Shown: piece after piece, positions 13,351 through 25,949 of the stretch
How the letters are laid out: every line of letters starts with the position of its first letter
How positions within the stretch are numbered: the first letter of the stretch is position 1
Source of the DNA: Chrysogorgia sp. JL179-B06
Taxonomy: Eukaryota > Cnidaria > Anthozoa > Scleralcyonacea > Chrysogorgiidae
Length of the DNA stretch: 64,000 nt
Reading direction: 5' to 3'
Assembly: GCA_035772405.1 (NCBI GenBank)
Contig: JAYKKM010000439.1
Location: 8,103,501 to 8,167,500 of the forward strand
Program-made: the position numbers and the translations under genes
Notes under the pieces: model-generated
What the model saw: only the letters and a program-made list of their open reading frames with translations
What the model was told of the DNA's origin: nothing
Database searches by the model: none

Positions 13351-13699
13351 TCGTATGCGATTCTCCATTGTATATCATACCCGGTGCAATATATCATACC
13401 CGGTGATGTATCGTACCAGATGCGATATGTCGTACGCGGTGTGATATGTCGTACGGCCCACTACACTAATTCCCAAGTACGTCATGTTAGCGTATATATA
13501 GAGGTTTGGATGTATGTTGTGTCATATAGTGGCCCGTGGTTTGTGGTGGTTGTTCATGCTGGTTCATGGTGGTTCTGTGGTAGAGCTATGGTTATGTCGT
13601 TATGTTTCGCGCACCAATTGAAGGCGGGGGGCTTAGGGTTAGTCTATTTTAATATAACATGAACTTTTACCAATTGGTGCGCGAAACATGACGATACTA

Positions 13700-13981
13700 T
13701 ACCGTAGTTTTTAGTGGTTCATGGTGGTTTATGGTGGTTTGTGGTAGTTTATAGTGATTCTGTGGTAGCTCTTGGTGGTTCGTTGGTGTATGGTGCTTCA
13801 CGCTGGTTGGTAGTGGTTCTGTAATACCTCTTGGTGGTTTATGGATGTTTACAGTGGTTCGTGGTGGTCTGTGGTGGATTACGGTAGTTTGTAGTGGTTT
13901 GTGGTGGTTCATGGTGGTTGTGGCATTTACGGTGATTTGTGATGGTTCTGTGGTAGTTCTTAGTGGTTCCAAACCACCACG
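13700..13981 (+). repeat. GTGGTT minisatellite, left block
   Basis: Irregular 10-12-bp units around GTGGTTCATG and GTGGTTTGTG. Continues on the other side of the hAT-like insert (14638-14730) as the complementary form. Confidence 0.8.
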
Positions 13982-14637
13982 CAGGGGCGGATTGGCCAGT
14001 CGGGCTTACCGGGCGATCACCCAATGGCCCCTCTGCTTCTGGCGCCCCCTTCCGGACCAATGAAATGATATTTTCTTTCTTTTCGTGGTGTCTATGATAT
14101 CATCGAAAGCAAGTGAAAAAATAGCAAGATTGAACCAGCGACTGGACATTAACGTTCTAAAATACGCCAGGATTGAGACGCGACTAAAGTAACGTGTTCA
14201 GGTAGGTATGTGAACCTAACATGAAGTAATCATACTTGCTTAACCGCTGTGCATGGTGGTGAACACTACAGAAAATAAAGGCTTGAGAAGGTCGCAAGTC
14301 GAAGGTCACACCTTGCACTGTTCGTGCTCTGCTAAGGCAGTCGTTCAGTTTCGTCAGTCTCACCTGCAGCACATCGTTTCTGATTCATTGTGAGTATTAT
14401 TTCTTAAAAGAAGCGGCGAAGGATTAAACGAAAACCCGTTATGTACTCAACCAAGGTTTGGAAGGCTTGCGTCGGAATTCCGACGGTGTCCCCAGAGTCA
14501 CTTACGCCGAAGACGTTAGTGGCCTGGAAACGAGAACGTTATAGTCGATTAATTTGTAAGACCGCGTCACCGGACGGTCCGGTCCCCCTTTTACACCAAA
14601 TCGCCTGGGCCCCTCCGAGATAGCCAGTCCGCCCCTG
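13982..14637. mobile_element. hAT-like nonautonomous element
   Basis: Ends CAGGGGCGGATTGGCCAGTC and GATAGCCAGTCCGCCCCTG, inverted. The flanking 8 bp are CCACCACG and CCACCATG, an 8-bp target duplication with one difference. The 656-bp interior has no clear ORF. Confidence 0.75.
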
Positions 14638-15343
14638 CCACCATGAACCACCAAGAGCTACCATAGAACAACAACAAACCACCGTAAAACACCACGAACC
14701 ACAATGAACCACTACGAACCACTAAGAGCTACGGTAGTATCGTCATGTTTCACGCACCAATTGGTAAAACTTCATGTTATATTAAACTAGACACCCTAAC
14801 ACCAATCCAACCCTTAATCCTTAACCCCCGCCCTGCCTTAACTGTTTTCCTAATCCACGCCTTCAATTGGTGCGCGAAACATAACGATATGACCAGAGCT
14901 CTACCACAGAACCACCATGAACCAGCATGAACAACCACTACAAAACACCGTAAACCACCACGGCGGACCACACACAACATACATCCAAACCTCTATATAT
15001 ACCCTAACTGACGTACTTGGGAATTAGTGTGGGTAAACCGCTGACCAGTACGACATACTCCACCGCGTTATACCGTCTAACCGCCTTTATTTATTTAATA
15101 TCTATTACTGGACTCACGTTTTTCAATAACAATATTTAATAAGTCGGAATGCTAAGTGGATATATATATATAGAACATAATAATATATTAATAATTGCTG
15201 CCCCCCTCAGGGTCAGACCACTGTCCAGACCTCTCGAGGTGGACCAGTTTATGACGTTTTGTGACGTAACGGTTCATTTGACAAAAACGCTAACATACTC
15301 CAAATTATTCGGACCAATGTGGCCGCAAGCCATGTTATTTTTC

Positions 15344-15499
15344 GGGTAAATACGTACCTAAAATGAACAGGTTTTGTGATTGGCTATATGGAACAAAAGT
15401 GATAGGGTTAGGACATTGGTTTCTTTGTGGTTGATTCTATTGTTTTATTGTTTGAATCAACCAATCAGAAAACTTGATAGTATAGGTAGGTGATGACCC
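15344..15499. mobile_element. Small palindromic MITE, copy 1
   Basis: Ends GGGTAAATACGTACCTA and inverse TAGGTAGGTGATGACCC. Facing CCAAT boxes (GATTGG and CCAATC) near both ends. 90 percent or more alike to 45361-45515 by eye. Confidence 0.65.
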
Positions 15500-15657
15500 A
15501 TTTTTCTGAAGATTGAACATGAATTGAACGCATGGTTACTTCTGTCTTTTCCCTGTCTTTGGCGGGAATCGAATAGTTGACACTAAAATCGACTCCGTTG
15601 TTTTGTCTGTTTTTGCTTGCTTATGAACTGCCGAAATTCGAGAGTATTTGAGAACCT

Positions 15658-15885
15658 GTGGACAAGAATCCCGATTATCCATTAGCGCTGTTAACAGCAC
15701 AAACTATTCCAGTTATCGAGTGGAACTCGACCACCATCGACGATGTCTTAGTTCAAGGAGACAACATGTTCCTCGTGAGGGATTTCTGTCGACGTGTCGT
15801 TGAACATGCAACTTACAAACTGACAACTGTTGTTTGTTGCCGTTGGTTAGAACACATTAGACAAGTCAAACAACTCGTGCGTTAG
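15658..15885 (+). pseudogene. Open frame with protein-like composition, unrecognised
   Basis: 75 codons containing PVIEWNSTTIDDVLVQGDNM and FLVRDFCRRVVEHATY. The 'ID.VL..GD.M' pattern recalls proteins coded by some large cnidarian transposons, but I cannot name the family. No introns or neighbours support a host gene. Confidence 0.25.
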
Positions 15886-15889
15886 ACCG

Positions 15890-17180
15890 TAAAGTTTACT
15901 TTTTCTCAACCAAACGTTCGAAGAGCCAGAGGAGTATATATATGCAAAAATATAATTTGGCCGCCATCTTCAAAAACAGCATCGTAATTTAGGCTATTTA
16001 ACCCAAATACGTCGAACGTTTTCTTGACAAATAATCAACCCTACAAGCTCTCTTATACCTTAAAACAAAGATAATTTATCTGTCTACAATGTACGTAAAG
16101 GTTATTGTGCTACCTTTACTTATTTTGTTTTAAAAAGCTAATGAATTCGTGATATGTCATATTCGTCATTAAAGCGCGGGGTTTCCACGGAGCGCTTCGA
16201 AAACATTCGTTAAACATTACATCAGAAATTTAAATTTTAAAAGTACTTTTACATGCCTGTAGCTGCTGCATTTCAAAAGTTATGTGACATTAGTTTCTAT
16301 TGAAAAAACAAAGCTACACGGTTCAACATAGTTCGCAGTTGGACATTGTTTACATTAGATATCCAAATTTAATACTATCATTGCTACAATATATTAGCTT
16401 TTACTTCAATATAAACATAGCTACATTCGTTGGATTTCAAATTGCGGTCTATTAATACTTGTAGCCCGAGTTAACGGCTATTTTCCCATTCATTTGTTCG
16501 ATTTGAAATATGACCGCACGACCGCCAGCAAATATTACAAACGTGAAATTCGATTTGGCAAAAGTGTCGCGAGGCTTGCTCTTTCGAGTAAATGTTGTTC
16601 GAATTAGATGTATGGCGTTCAAACATTGAATTTTGACATTATAAACGCGCCATAATGATTACCGTATGTTATTTTAATATTACAAAACTATAATAATGAT
16701 CGCCTTGATATGTAGTGCAGATTATACAGTCTATTTATTTGATCCTCTATATGCTATAGAAATTTCTAGCATCATTCTGCTGGCATGCCTGATCCTGAAC
16801 ACTGCTCCAACCTCGTACTACTCCAGAGGCAGCATTTCACTTCTGATAAGAACTCCTAGTATATTTTATGTTTAACAAATACAAAATGGCTTGCGTCAGT
16901 TGCGTGCCTCTGTGTAACCAAATTACACGAACCTATACTTCGTCATCGTCGACCACGACGACCAGCGACGATTGGTTCTGGCTCGTTCCTCCTCATTTTC
17001 CTTCTCATTACGCATCCCGCTCGCAAAATTGTTAATATGGAATACTGATTACTGTAACAAAATATGTTAGTATATGTCAGTATTCCATATACTAATATAG
17101 TTAAAATATTAAATAATTTAAATTGACTTTATTTTGGGTATATCACGTTTTGAGTTAATGTCCATTTTTAAAATTTATTT
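15890..17180. other. No supported gene
   Basis: AT-rich, no protein-like frames. A small inverted repeat at 17035-17095 (TATGGAATACTGA and inverse). Confidence 0.5.
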
Positions 17181-17189
17181 TGGTAGTTG

Positions 17190-17365
17190 GGAGTCGTTTT
17201 AAAATGTTGTGCGTCGTTTTGGATCGTTGTGGTTTATTAGGTGTTTTTTTGGTTCGTTGTGAGGTGGTTTTGGGCTCGTTGTGGCTCGTTGTTGGCTCGT
17301 TGTGGCTCGTTGTTGGCTCGTTGTGGCTCGTTGTGGGCTCGTTGTGGATCGTTGTGGGTCGTTCC
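17190..17365 (+). repeat. GTTGTGGCTC minisatellite
   Basis: Units of 10-11 bp (GGCTCGTTGTG, GGCTCGTTGTT). It creates open frames in several phases that are not genes. Confidence 0.8.
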
Positions 17366-17520
17366 ATGTTTTAGTAACTGCGGGTATAGCGGTCCCGCTG
17401 CCCCTGTGGCTCCGGCGTCCCTGCCAAACAGTGTAAAATAAAAGCGGTCCAACGTAAAAGTAACTTGAATTACATATGAAATCGAAATTTTGTTTTAAAC
17501 CGTCAGATTTTTGTATTTGT

Positions 17521-17644
17521 TGTAATGATAATCGTCTTTAGAGCGATGTTAAGTAGTGGTCACTTACTTCTCCAAGTGTCTTGTTACTAGTGTGTCATGA
17601 ATAATAAATAACCGTTTATATTGTGATAGTATTTGAACATTACA
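17521..17644 (+). repeat. 5' LTR of the Ty3/Gypsy element
   Basis: 124-bp candidate LTR opening TGTAATG and closing CATTACA, a 7-bp inverted end, with AATAAA at about 17610. It is followed two bases later by TGGCGACGAGGATG, a typical Gypsy primer-binding region. No matching 3' LTR was found downstream. Confidence 0.75.
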
Positions 17645-20600
17645 AGTGGCGACGAGGATGTACCTACATGTGAGCTGTGTTTATCCTAAAGTATAATGTC
17701 ACTGGAAGAAGATTCGGCGAGCGCCGAAGCTCAGGGAGATAGTTCAACTCCAAATATGGCTATTTATTTCGACCGAATGGACGCCTTCGACCCAAAAGAA
17801 GAAGAGTGGTTAACGTATGTAGAGCGTCTAGAAATGTTTTTTTGTGGTAAATAATGTTCCGGAGCAGAAAAAAGCTGCAAGTTTACTTACACTGATCGAG
17901 GGGAAGATGTATGCATTGTTGGAAAGTTTAACAACTCCAACTAAACCGACCGAAATGTCTTTTAAAGATATAGTCGAAATTATGGGAAGACATGAAATTA
18001 TGGGAAGACATTTAACAACACTCCTTGCAAATTAGAATTGAACACAGGAGCATCAGTAGCTGTGATTCCTGAGATGTGGAGAGAGAAGTTAGCTGAAGTT
18101 CCTTTACAGAAATCCGAGGTGAGATTGAAAGGTTATTCTGGTCACTCGATATAAGTAGTATAGGTGAAACCACTGTTCGTGTTCAATACAAAGATCAGGA
18201 AGTTGATTTACCAGTTGTTGTCACCAAAGGAGATGGACTTGCCTTAATGGGGAGAGACTGGCTTTCAAAAATCAAGTTGGATTGGCAAGAGATCAGCAAA
18301 GTCCACCAAACCAACCCGCATAAACCTAACCTGAAGGATGTAATGAAACAGTACCCTAAGCTGTTTGATGGTGAATTGGGCACCATAAAAGGAATTACTG
18401 CAGAGCTTAAGGTTAAAGATGATGCAACGCCACAGTATTTCAAGCCACGTCAAGTACCGTATGCCCTCAAGGATAAAGTCGAAGCAGAGATAAAGTATTT
18501 AGAGAAAGAAGGGGTTTTGAAGAAAGTCGAAAGTTCAGATTGGGCTACACCTATCGTGTCAGTGCTTTAGCCTGATGGAACGGTCCGAATTTGTGGTGAT
18601 TTTAAAGTAACTTTAAACCAGTACTTAGATGTACCCGAGCATCCAATGCCAACTCCAGAAGAGCTGTTTACAAAGTTAAATGGAGGAGAATCCTTCACCA
18701 AGTTAGACCTGAGTAATGCCTATCAACAAGTGGTCCTGGATGAGAAATCACAGCCTTATGCTACTATAACCACCCATTTAGGACTGTATCGATACAACTG
18801 ACTACCATTCGGAGTTGCAGCAGAACCAGCAATTTTCCAACAGATTATCGACAAGATGTTGGATGGAGTCAAACAGGTGGAATATTGAACGACCTAATCG
18901 TCACCGGAGAAAATGAGGACCAGCATATAAAGAATTTACATCAAACACTTAAGAAATTTGAACAAAGCGGAGCAAAGTTCAAGAAGTCCAAGTGTGTCAT
19001 CACGGCAACCCAAAATAGAATATTTTGCTTTAGTGGTAGACCGCTATGGAATCATGCACCCATCACCTGCTAAAGTCCAAGCGATACTTGCAGTACCAGA
19101 GCCCAAGGACAAAGCTGAACTGCAGTCGTTTCTGGGATTAGTAAATTATTATAGGAAGTTTATTCCCAACATGTCAACACTGCTTAACCCACTGACACAA
19201 CTACTGTCGAACGACGTTCATGCCTTGGTGTTGGAGTTCTGAATGTAACACTTCATTTCGAACTCTCAAGAACACTCTGGTTTCGTCACATGTGCTAGCC
19301 CACTACAATCCAAAGCTAGAAGTACAGTTAGCAACCGATGCATCTCCAGTCGGTCTGGGAGCAGTGATATCACACATCACTGAAGATGGGAATGAGCGTC
19401 CAGTTGCCTATGCCTCGCGATCACTCACAAAAGCAGAAATTTATCGGTTATCGAGAAAGAAACACTAGCCATCATATTTGGAATACGCAAGTTCCAGCAG
19501 TTTCTGTATGGCCGCAAGTTTACATTGTTAACGGATCACCAACCATTAACATTCCTGTTTGGTCCTAAGAAAGGAATACCACCTATGGAAGCATCACGAT
19601 TGCAAAGATGGGCCATTCAGCTCTTAGCCTACCAATATGTTATTAAATATAGATCTTCGAAAAAGAATACCAATGCAGATGCACTGTCAAGATTACCTGG
19701 GCAGACTACAACTGATGGTATTTCTGGGGAAGGAGAAGCAGAAGAAGTAAACAAGCTCCAAGTAGCCAGAGTGCCAGTTAATGCTAAACATCTTCGAGAT
19801 GACACAGCACGAAATCCAGTACTGTCAAGAGTACTTCACTTCACACATCATGGATGGCCAGACAAGCAAGAAGTTTCTGATGAATTAAAGAGCTATCACC
19901 GGGTTAAAGAGGAATTCACCGTGGAAGACGGATGTCTACTGAGAGGGACGCGAGTCGTAATTCCATCAAAACACCAAGGAGCTGTGCTGGCAGAATTACA
20001 TCGTAATCATCCTGGAATAGTAAGAATGAAAGCATTAGCACGATTGCATGTTTGGTGGCCAACTCTGGACACAGATATTGAACAGATAGTGAGGAACTGT
20101 GAGGTTTGTCAAACCATGCACGGAAAGGCTCCTGTGACGTCAGACAACCCTTGGATTTGGCCATATCGTCCATGGCAACGAGTACATATTGACTATACTC
20201 ATGTGGACCATTTATCGGTGAATTGTTCCTAGTTATCGTGGATGCAAAGTCTAAATGGTTAGAGGTATTACGTATGTAAAATACTACAGCTGAAGCAACA
20301 ATACAAACTTTACGTATGGTATTCGCTGCCCATGGTTTACCAGAGGAAATCGTGTCAGACAATTGCCCTCAGTTTATTGCCCAAGAGTTTAAAGAATTTC
20401 TCAGCCGTAACAACATCAAGCACCTTCTTAGAGCACCATATCATCCTGCCTCTAATGGAGAAGCCGAAAGAGCAGTATAAGAACATTTAAGCAAGCAATG
20501 AAAGCAGCAAAAGGAGAGGCTGGCACCTTAACGCAAAAGATGTATTCTTTCTTATTGAGCTATCGTATACCACCCCATATACCACCACTGGATGTACCCC

Positions 20601-20795
20601 TGCAGAGTTGCTGATGAATCGCAGAATACGCACTCGACTGGATCTTCTACGCCCAGACCTCAGAAAGAAAGTGTCCAAACCTTCTAAGCTGCAACCAAGG
20701 GCACCAAAGAGACAGCTAAGTGTGGGGGATCCTGTTATGGTACAAGATTACCGAAAGAACCAAGATCCCTGGATGAAAGGTGTTATCCTATCAAT
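17645..20795 (+). mobile_element. Decayed Ty3/Gypsy retrotransposon, internal region
   Basis: Plus-strand gag-pol relic. Gag starts at 17697 and breaks by frameshift near 17840; most of the rest of gag is deleted. Protease remnant near 18030 reads LNTGAS, with Asn where the catalytic Asp should be. Reverse transcriptase runs about 18250-19000 with LDLSNAYQQ and LPFGVA, an in-frame stop at 18568, and the YxDD box lost at about 18885. RNase H (ATDASPVGLGAV) is near 19335. Integrase has the His-His-Cys-Cys finger near 20010-20120 and the core to about 20480, with a stop at 20230. The chromodomain-proximal tail ends about 20790. It cannot be active. A TTAA MITE begins just after it. Confidence 0.9.
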
Positions 20796-20865
20796 TTGGT
20801 GTTATCCTATCGATTTTATAACCATTTTATATGAAATATTGTCATCAAAACGTTCATCTAATTAT

Positions 20866-21264
20866 AGTGCCTATGAAACGAAAATTAAGTTTGTCTTTTA
20901 AATCAACTCCGAAAATTATTTGGAATGGTAATTTAGAGCTCTTTCATATCTCGCGTCGTTCTTGAGATATTTAGACTTTTGTGATATGCAATCATTTGCA
21001 AGCATAACCTATGACGTAAAGAGCTTTACACATTTTAAGAAATCAATTTGGCATCACTATTTCAATGTTATAATGTTATGTTTCACGAATTGTTGTAATG
21101 TGCAAAGTTTCAAGTGATTTCGTAGAATAATTTCAAAGATGTACTTGATTTTCTGAAAACGCGTCATATACGACGTGATATATGAAAGAGCTCTAAATTA
21201 CCATTCCTAATCATTTTATTAGTTCATTCAATAAGACAAACATAATTTTAGTTTCATAGGCACT
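20866..21264. mobile_element. TTAA-type MITE, copy c
   Basis: Ends AGTGCCTATGAAACGAAAAT and inverse; TTAA on the right, TTAT on the left. Palindromic body with AAGAGCTCTTTCATAT arms. Lies just after the Gypsy relic. Confidence 0.65.
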
Positions 21265-21269
21265 TTAAA

Positions 21270-22730
21270 ATAATCTTCATCAGCGCTCGCCTGTATATAA
21301 CATTTGTCGACAATACAGTTTTTCAGCTAATTGACATTATATAAATAAAAGAGAGTCCAAACAAACATACTTGACTGAGTCTAGCAAGGTAACATACTTG
21401 TGGACACTGATCTGCTCAATTTCGTTCACTTTTCGTAGTCTGACCATATAACAGCCTTTTACAGTACTTCTCAGAAATAACCTAACATTGCGGTTGCGGT
21501 TCGGTTGGGGTTAGGTTGGTGTTCGGTTCGGTTCGGGTTAGGTTGCGGTTCGGTGGGTTGCGGTCAATACACATTAGCGTGTGTCAAAACAGCTTGGGTT
21601 CCGAAATGGAAAGCGTTTAGTTTAAAATGTAGAGAGGGCACCAAAAGTAAAATAGATCTCCATTGTCTGTTTCATGTCCTGTTGACAAGAATACACTCGC
21701 GCAAGAGATTCGCAGTTGAAACGTTGTGCTTTCGCCATGCAAAACCTAATTCAAGAAAGAATGTTCGACTTACCTGTATACTGCACTCGTGGCACCGTTT
21801 GCAGTGAATCCTCGCCGAATCTAATGAATGTATAAATAGTATTACGAAAATATAATGATTGAGGCAGAGCGCGTGTCCGTTTTAATTCCTAAACCTTTTC
21901 CCCTATCATTATTATATATCAGATTTACAGCTGCAGTGTGTCAGTCGCGTATAGCATGGCAGAAACTAGAAAGAGCCTATATCTCTGACGAAGGCCTTCT
22001 CTCGAAATTATTAAACCTATTGTTAGACCTACATACATGCATGTGTTAATTATGTGATGTTTAAGAGAGAGCGAAACTATAACGGTAATTTTGTTTTGCT
22101 CGGAGAAGAATATTGATTACGTGATAGAGGAACCAATCTAATTGCCAAAAAATAGAATTCGTTTGTTTTGTATCCAATTACTAAAACTAATCTGAGGACG
22201 ATAATCTGTCAAGAGGTTTTTATTTAATTCCTTGATGCTCTTGAAAATCAGAAATAATCGAGAAGTTAGAAAGATCATTCAAGGTAAAGGGATCAATACG
22301 CCAGAACATAAAACCCTTATATTTGAACTGACCGTGTAATGTGCTATTTATTATATGGAATACAAATACACTTGGGACAACACCCCCCTCCCCCCAACTT
22401 TTACAAAATTGTGATATTCGGGAAATTCACAGGTCTATTCGTAAAATTGGGATCTGTTTTCTTTAAGACTTTTAAAACAATTATGTCACAATATACTATT
22501 TAAATGTGCTGGTAACAGAAAACTTTTCAGTTGAATTTAATACTTCGACATTAATAACGTTTAAATTCGCCATTCTCGTTCCCAGTATACCCACCACACA
22601 AACGTAGGCACTATGAATGTGAATATTGCGAGGTTCTCACGGGTCTCATGTCTTAACATGCAGATATCGTGTAACGAACATTGTAAATTGTGTCATAGAT
22701 ACTGAATTTTTTTTATAGCAAAGTGAAAAG
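21270..22730. other. G-rich short repeat and hammerhead remnant
   Basis: 21484-21565 is a GGTTCGGTT/GGTTAGGTT simple repeat. 21985-22015 has CTGACGAAGGCC...TCGAAA, an eroded hammerhead-like core. Otherwise nothing seen. Confidence 0.45.
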
Positions 22731-22734
22731 GTGG

Positions 22735-22890
22735 TAAACTGCCAAGATTTTTAGTAACGAAATACTGACGTTTCGAGCGGAGCCCTTCGTCTTATCATCA
22801 TCGTCTTACTCTGTTGAAGGGATTCGCTCGAAACGTCAGTATTTCATTACTAAAAATCGTGACACCACCATGCACTTTGATATATATCCA
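22735..22890. ncRNA. Inverted pair of degenerate hammerhead-like units
   Basis: Plus copy 22807-22841 has core CTGTTGA (A6 changed) with stem I TACT/AGTA intact, GAAA and GTC. Minus copy near 22765-22790 has AAGACGA in place of the core start. Both carry the GTCAGTATTTC tail, running outward in opposite directions. Confidence 0.45.
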
Positions 22891-22892
22891 AA

Positions 22893-23090
22893 CTATACGC
22901 TGCCTACGCAGCACTCTACTTTTTTACTTACTACTCTCGGAATCTCTTTTATTTCCTTGTCCTCGTTACTGTAATAACTTCCTTGAAAATGCCCAGGTTT
23001 CTTCGTATTTTCATCCTCTTCCTGCTCACAGAATTGATTTACCTCGTCGTCACTTATGTTTACAAGACGGCTGCCATGTTTTGGCGGCAA
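22893..23090 (-). pseudogene. N-terminal fragment of a Crypton/ZMYM-like (tyrosine recombinase type) ORF
   Basis: Starts ATG at 23090 and reads SRLVNISDDEVNQF then EQEEDENTKK. The pattern of a short basic start, acidic 'dde' helix and ENTKK is typical of the N-terminus of Crypton-derived DUF3504/ZMYM-like proteins. After ENTKK the similarity stops. A similar start is seen at 27773 (+) and 36526 (+). Confidence 0.4.
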
Positions 23091-23375
23091 TTTTCAATAT
23101 GCTGCACTCGCGAGCGTTACATACGAGAAATACGCCACTCGGTTCCAGGATGTAGTGAAATATGGATTCTACGAGTGTTTAGTCCCTAGTAAAACACCTT
23201 TCTCCATATAACTAGAAATACGAATCCGCAATAATCCCCTCACTCGCCTTTTCTATCCCCCTCCAAGAGTTTCATCCTATAACACCCCCTGCAGGATTTT
23301 TCCCATCCATGATCTATCATGTTGACAATGTTATTACATGCATGTTGAACCAACAACCTTGTTACAACCTGTGAG

Positions 23376-24016
23376 ATGTTTACGTGTGTACACTCATAAT
23401 AACGTATGTTATGTATTTAGACTCGGTAATTCCAAATCTGTTTTCAGAATTCAAATCGGTTAAACATTGGCCGAGATAACTGAAAAATTAAAAAATAAAT
23501 TTCTACGACGAAAAGTCATCAAAATTAATACACAGCGTGCGAGGTCTGGGGACCATGTTTCAACATGTTGTGACAGGCTTGTTGAATCGACAGCAGTTGT
23601 TCATGCATGTGAGAACATGCAAAAACCAGCTTGATAGAACAACCAAGTTCATGGCTGTTGTAACAACGCTGTTCAACCTTGTTATTTCATCATGCTCTGA
23701 CAACATGTTGTATCATATGCACAATGTTGTTCAATGCTGTTCAAGCCTGTTCGATCATCAGCCATGAACAATATATACTGTTTCAACATCCATGAACAGG
23801 CCTGTTGACAACCCTGTTCAAGCTGGCCAGCTCAACTCTGTTCAAGCCTGTCAATATCAACCAAGAAATTAATCGGAAATGAGGAGGCCGCTTCGTCGTG
23901 TAATATTTTGAACGTTATTTCGGTCAATATTTAACCGTTTTCAATTCTGAAAACAGATTTGGAATTACCTGGTCAACGTACATAACATACGTGCTTATTA
24001 TGTTGCGCAAACGTGT
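23376..24016. mobile_element. MITE with 100-bp inverted ends and CTGTTCAA-rich core
   Basis: Outer arms share ACGTATGTTATGTA and GGTAATTCCAAATCTGTTTT in opposite orientation. The core (23555-23870) is filled with irregular repeats of CAACATGTTG, GTTCAA and CCTGTT. Confidence 0.65.
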
Positions 24017-24151
24017 ATAACCTTCGTACAAACCTGCTTATGTACTTAAAAATTAATCGGCCATGTTTGTGCCGATTCTCTCCCCAACGAATATTGAACT
24101 TACCGGTTGGTCTTAAATCATGTGCACGAGATTTGGTCCTACCATGTACGG

Positions 24152-24308
<157 letters not shown>

Positions 24309-24636
24309 TAGTTATAGTTATATAGTTATATATATATAATAGTTATAGTTAGACAGTTATTGATATTTAGGGTGAGACTGAAATGTTTATTCCAAGAAAG
24401 ACCATAATCAGGATACAAAATAACGTATCTCTTTTCATATTTCAACCGAAAAAAAGAGAATCTTTTAATTTTTGTTTTCTTTCTTTGTAAGTGCATGTTT
24501 CCGCGTTTCAGAAAAAAAACTAAACCATTTTGTAGAACTTAAGACGATTCGTGCTCGCTATGAATAAATATTTCACATTGTTTTTTTATTGGAAGAGGAT
24601 TTAATAATATTTACAAAGTGTTTTTTTTTCTCAATA

Positions 24637-24690
24637 ACTCAGAGGTAAAAGCGCTGGTTCGTTAAGCCAGAGACCTTGTGGTCACACATA
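24637..24690 (+). mobile_element. tRNA-like fragment
   Basis: Reads AACTCAGAGGTAAAAGCG (A-box-like), then a CTGG/CCAG stem; the B-box part is lost at the MITE junction. Confidence 0.35.
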
Positions 24691-25052
24691 GAATTTGAGG
24701 ATTTTGACGCCATATTTGTTTTGAAAATATGTCGTCATTGAGTGCTTCTTTATCGGCAGTGGAGTTGTTTTGATGGAGATCACATAATGATAGCTATTGT
24801 GAGTGATCTTCGGATGAAAATTAGTCGAAATAAACTATTTAGTTCTTCATGCGGAAAAGTAGAAGAGGTTCTTAGGCATAATACGAGATCGAAACAAATA
24901 TGGCGTCGAAATTAAACAAACTCTCCAACTTCAACTTGCGAAATCTTCTTAACTTAATTGATTTGAATGCCGAAACTTGGAAACAAACTAAAGTCTGTAA
25001 GATCTTTCGTATGAACTCTAGTTGTATTTGCCCTGCATATGGCGTATCCCTT
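24690..25052. mobile_element. Degenerate MITE related to 56002-56416
   Basis: Shares TTGAGGATTTTGACGCCATA, TTATCGGCAGTGGAGTTGTT and AAATTAGTCGAAATAAA with the intact copy at 56002. Right end reads GTATCCCTTTA; the left end is lost in tRNA-like sequence at 24637-24690. Confidence 0.55.
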
Positions 25053-25403
25053 TATTCTTTAAACGTAGCTTAAGGTTCAGATAGGATTAAGCTCGTGGTT
25101 TCACACGGAATATCTATTTCAGTTCTGTTCAAGTTTTTAGCTCCTCTCCTGTCAAACTGCCCATGAGTGAGCCCCAGCAAGACAAGGCCTTGATAACTTC
25201 TTTCTATATCTTCTATCCCTCTTACCATCCCTTAAGCGTGCATTCTCAATGCACTTTTTGTTAAGTTCTGGCATTATATTTTCCAAACCAATTAGATGTC
25301 TCTACAATTTCTATAAGATAAATAAAGATAAAGGTTAAAATCAGATATTACTATGCAAATATTTTTAATGTGAACCAAACCGTAAGATCTGTTAGTATAA
25401 ACA

Positions 25404-25704
25404 GACATAATAAATTATGTCCGTTTGTGGTGGGGCGATATGAACTATATATACCTTCGCATAGTTTGCAGTATTAATATATATATTAAAACAAATATCA
25501 TAAAAATATATTCAAAAATCATAAATTTAAAGTTGGTCAACTTTAATTCAGACATCGTATAGGACAAAATGTTTCTAAAAATGTTTTATGATTTTTGAAT
25601 ATATTTTTATGATATTTGTTTTAATATATATATTAATACTGCAAAATATGCGAAGGTATATAGTTCATATCGCCCCACCACAAACGGACATAATTTATTA
25701 TGTC
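25404..25704. mobile_element. Palindromic MITE
   Basis: Arms of about 120 bp, starting GACATAATAAATTATGTCC and containing GTGGTGGGGCGATATGAAC. Only about 55 bp separates the arms. Confidence 0.7.
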
Positions 25705-25949
25705 ATGGTCAGTTATATAGTTGCCCTTTGAACAACTAGTCCTTCGATATTAATTGCGCTCACCTCAGCATCCGCGCAAATTGGAGAGCTAGTAACATCA
25801 GCCAAATTAAGATCTATAGCACGATATCATCAACATACAACAACATCGCTTCTTTCATAATGACATGTGCCAATAAAGATCCATGAAGTACAATATTAGC
25901 AAAAAATGCGTATTGGTTACTTCATCTGCGTGGAAAAATCGCTCTAACG

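Larger units (their letters stand above)
13360..15075. mobile_element. Large palindromic element with minisatellite core
   Basis: Outer arms (about 13440-13690 and 14740-15060) share AATTCCCAAGTACGTCA, AGAGGTTTGGATGTATGTTG and CCAATTGGTGCGCGAAACAT in opposite orientation. Just outside is a tandem array of 18-19-bp units (ATATCATACCCGGTG type, 13365-13455). The inner part is a GTGGTTCATG minisatellite, also in opposite orientation on the two sides, with a hAT-like element in the middle. Confidence 0.7.

Noticed and set aside
13697..13972. 91-codon His/Thr/Pro-rich frame
   Set aside because: Minisatellite artefact, open on both strands.
17155..17452. Proline/threonine/asparagine-rich repeat protein on the minus strand (TTSHNEP repeats)
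   Set aside because: Product of the GTTGTGGCTC minisatellite, open in several frames at once.
19916..20362. 148-codon minus-strand frame
   Set aside because: Antisense of the Gypsy integrase region, which is clearly coding on the plus strand.
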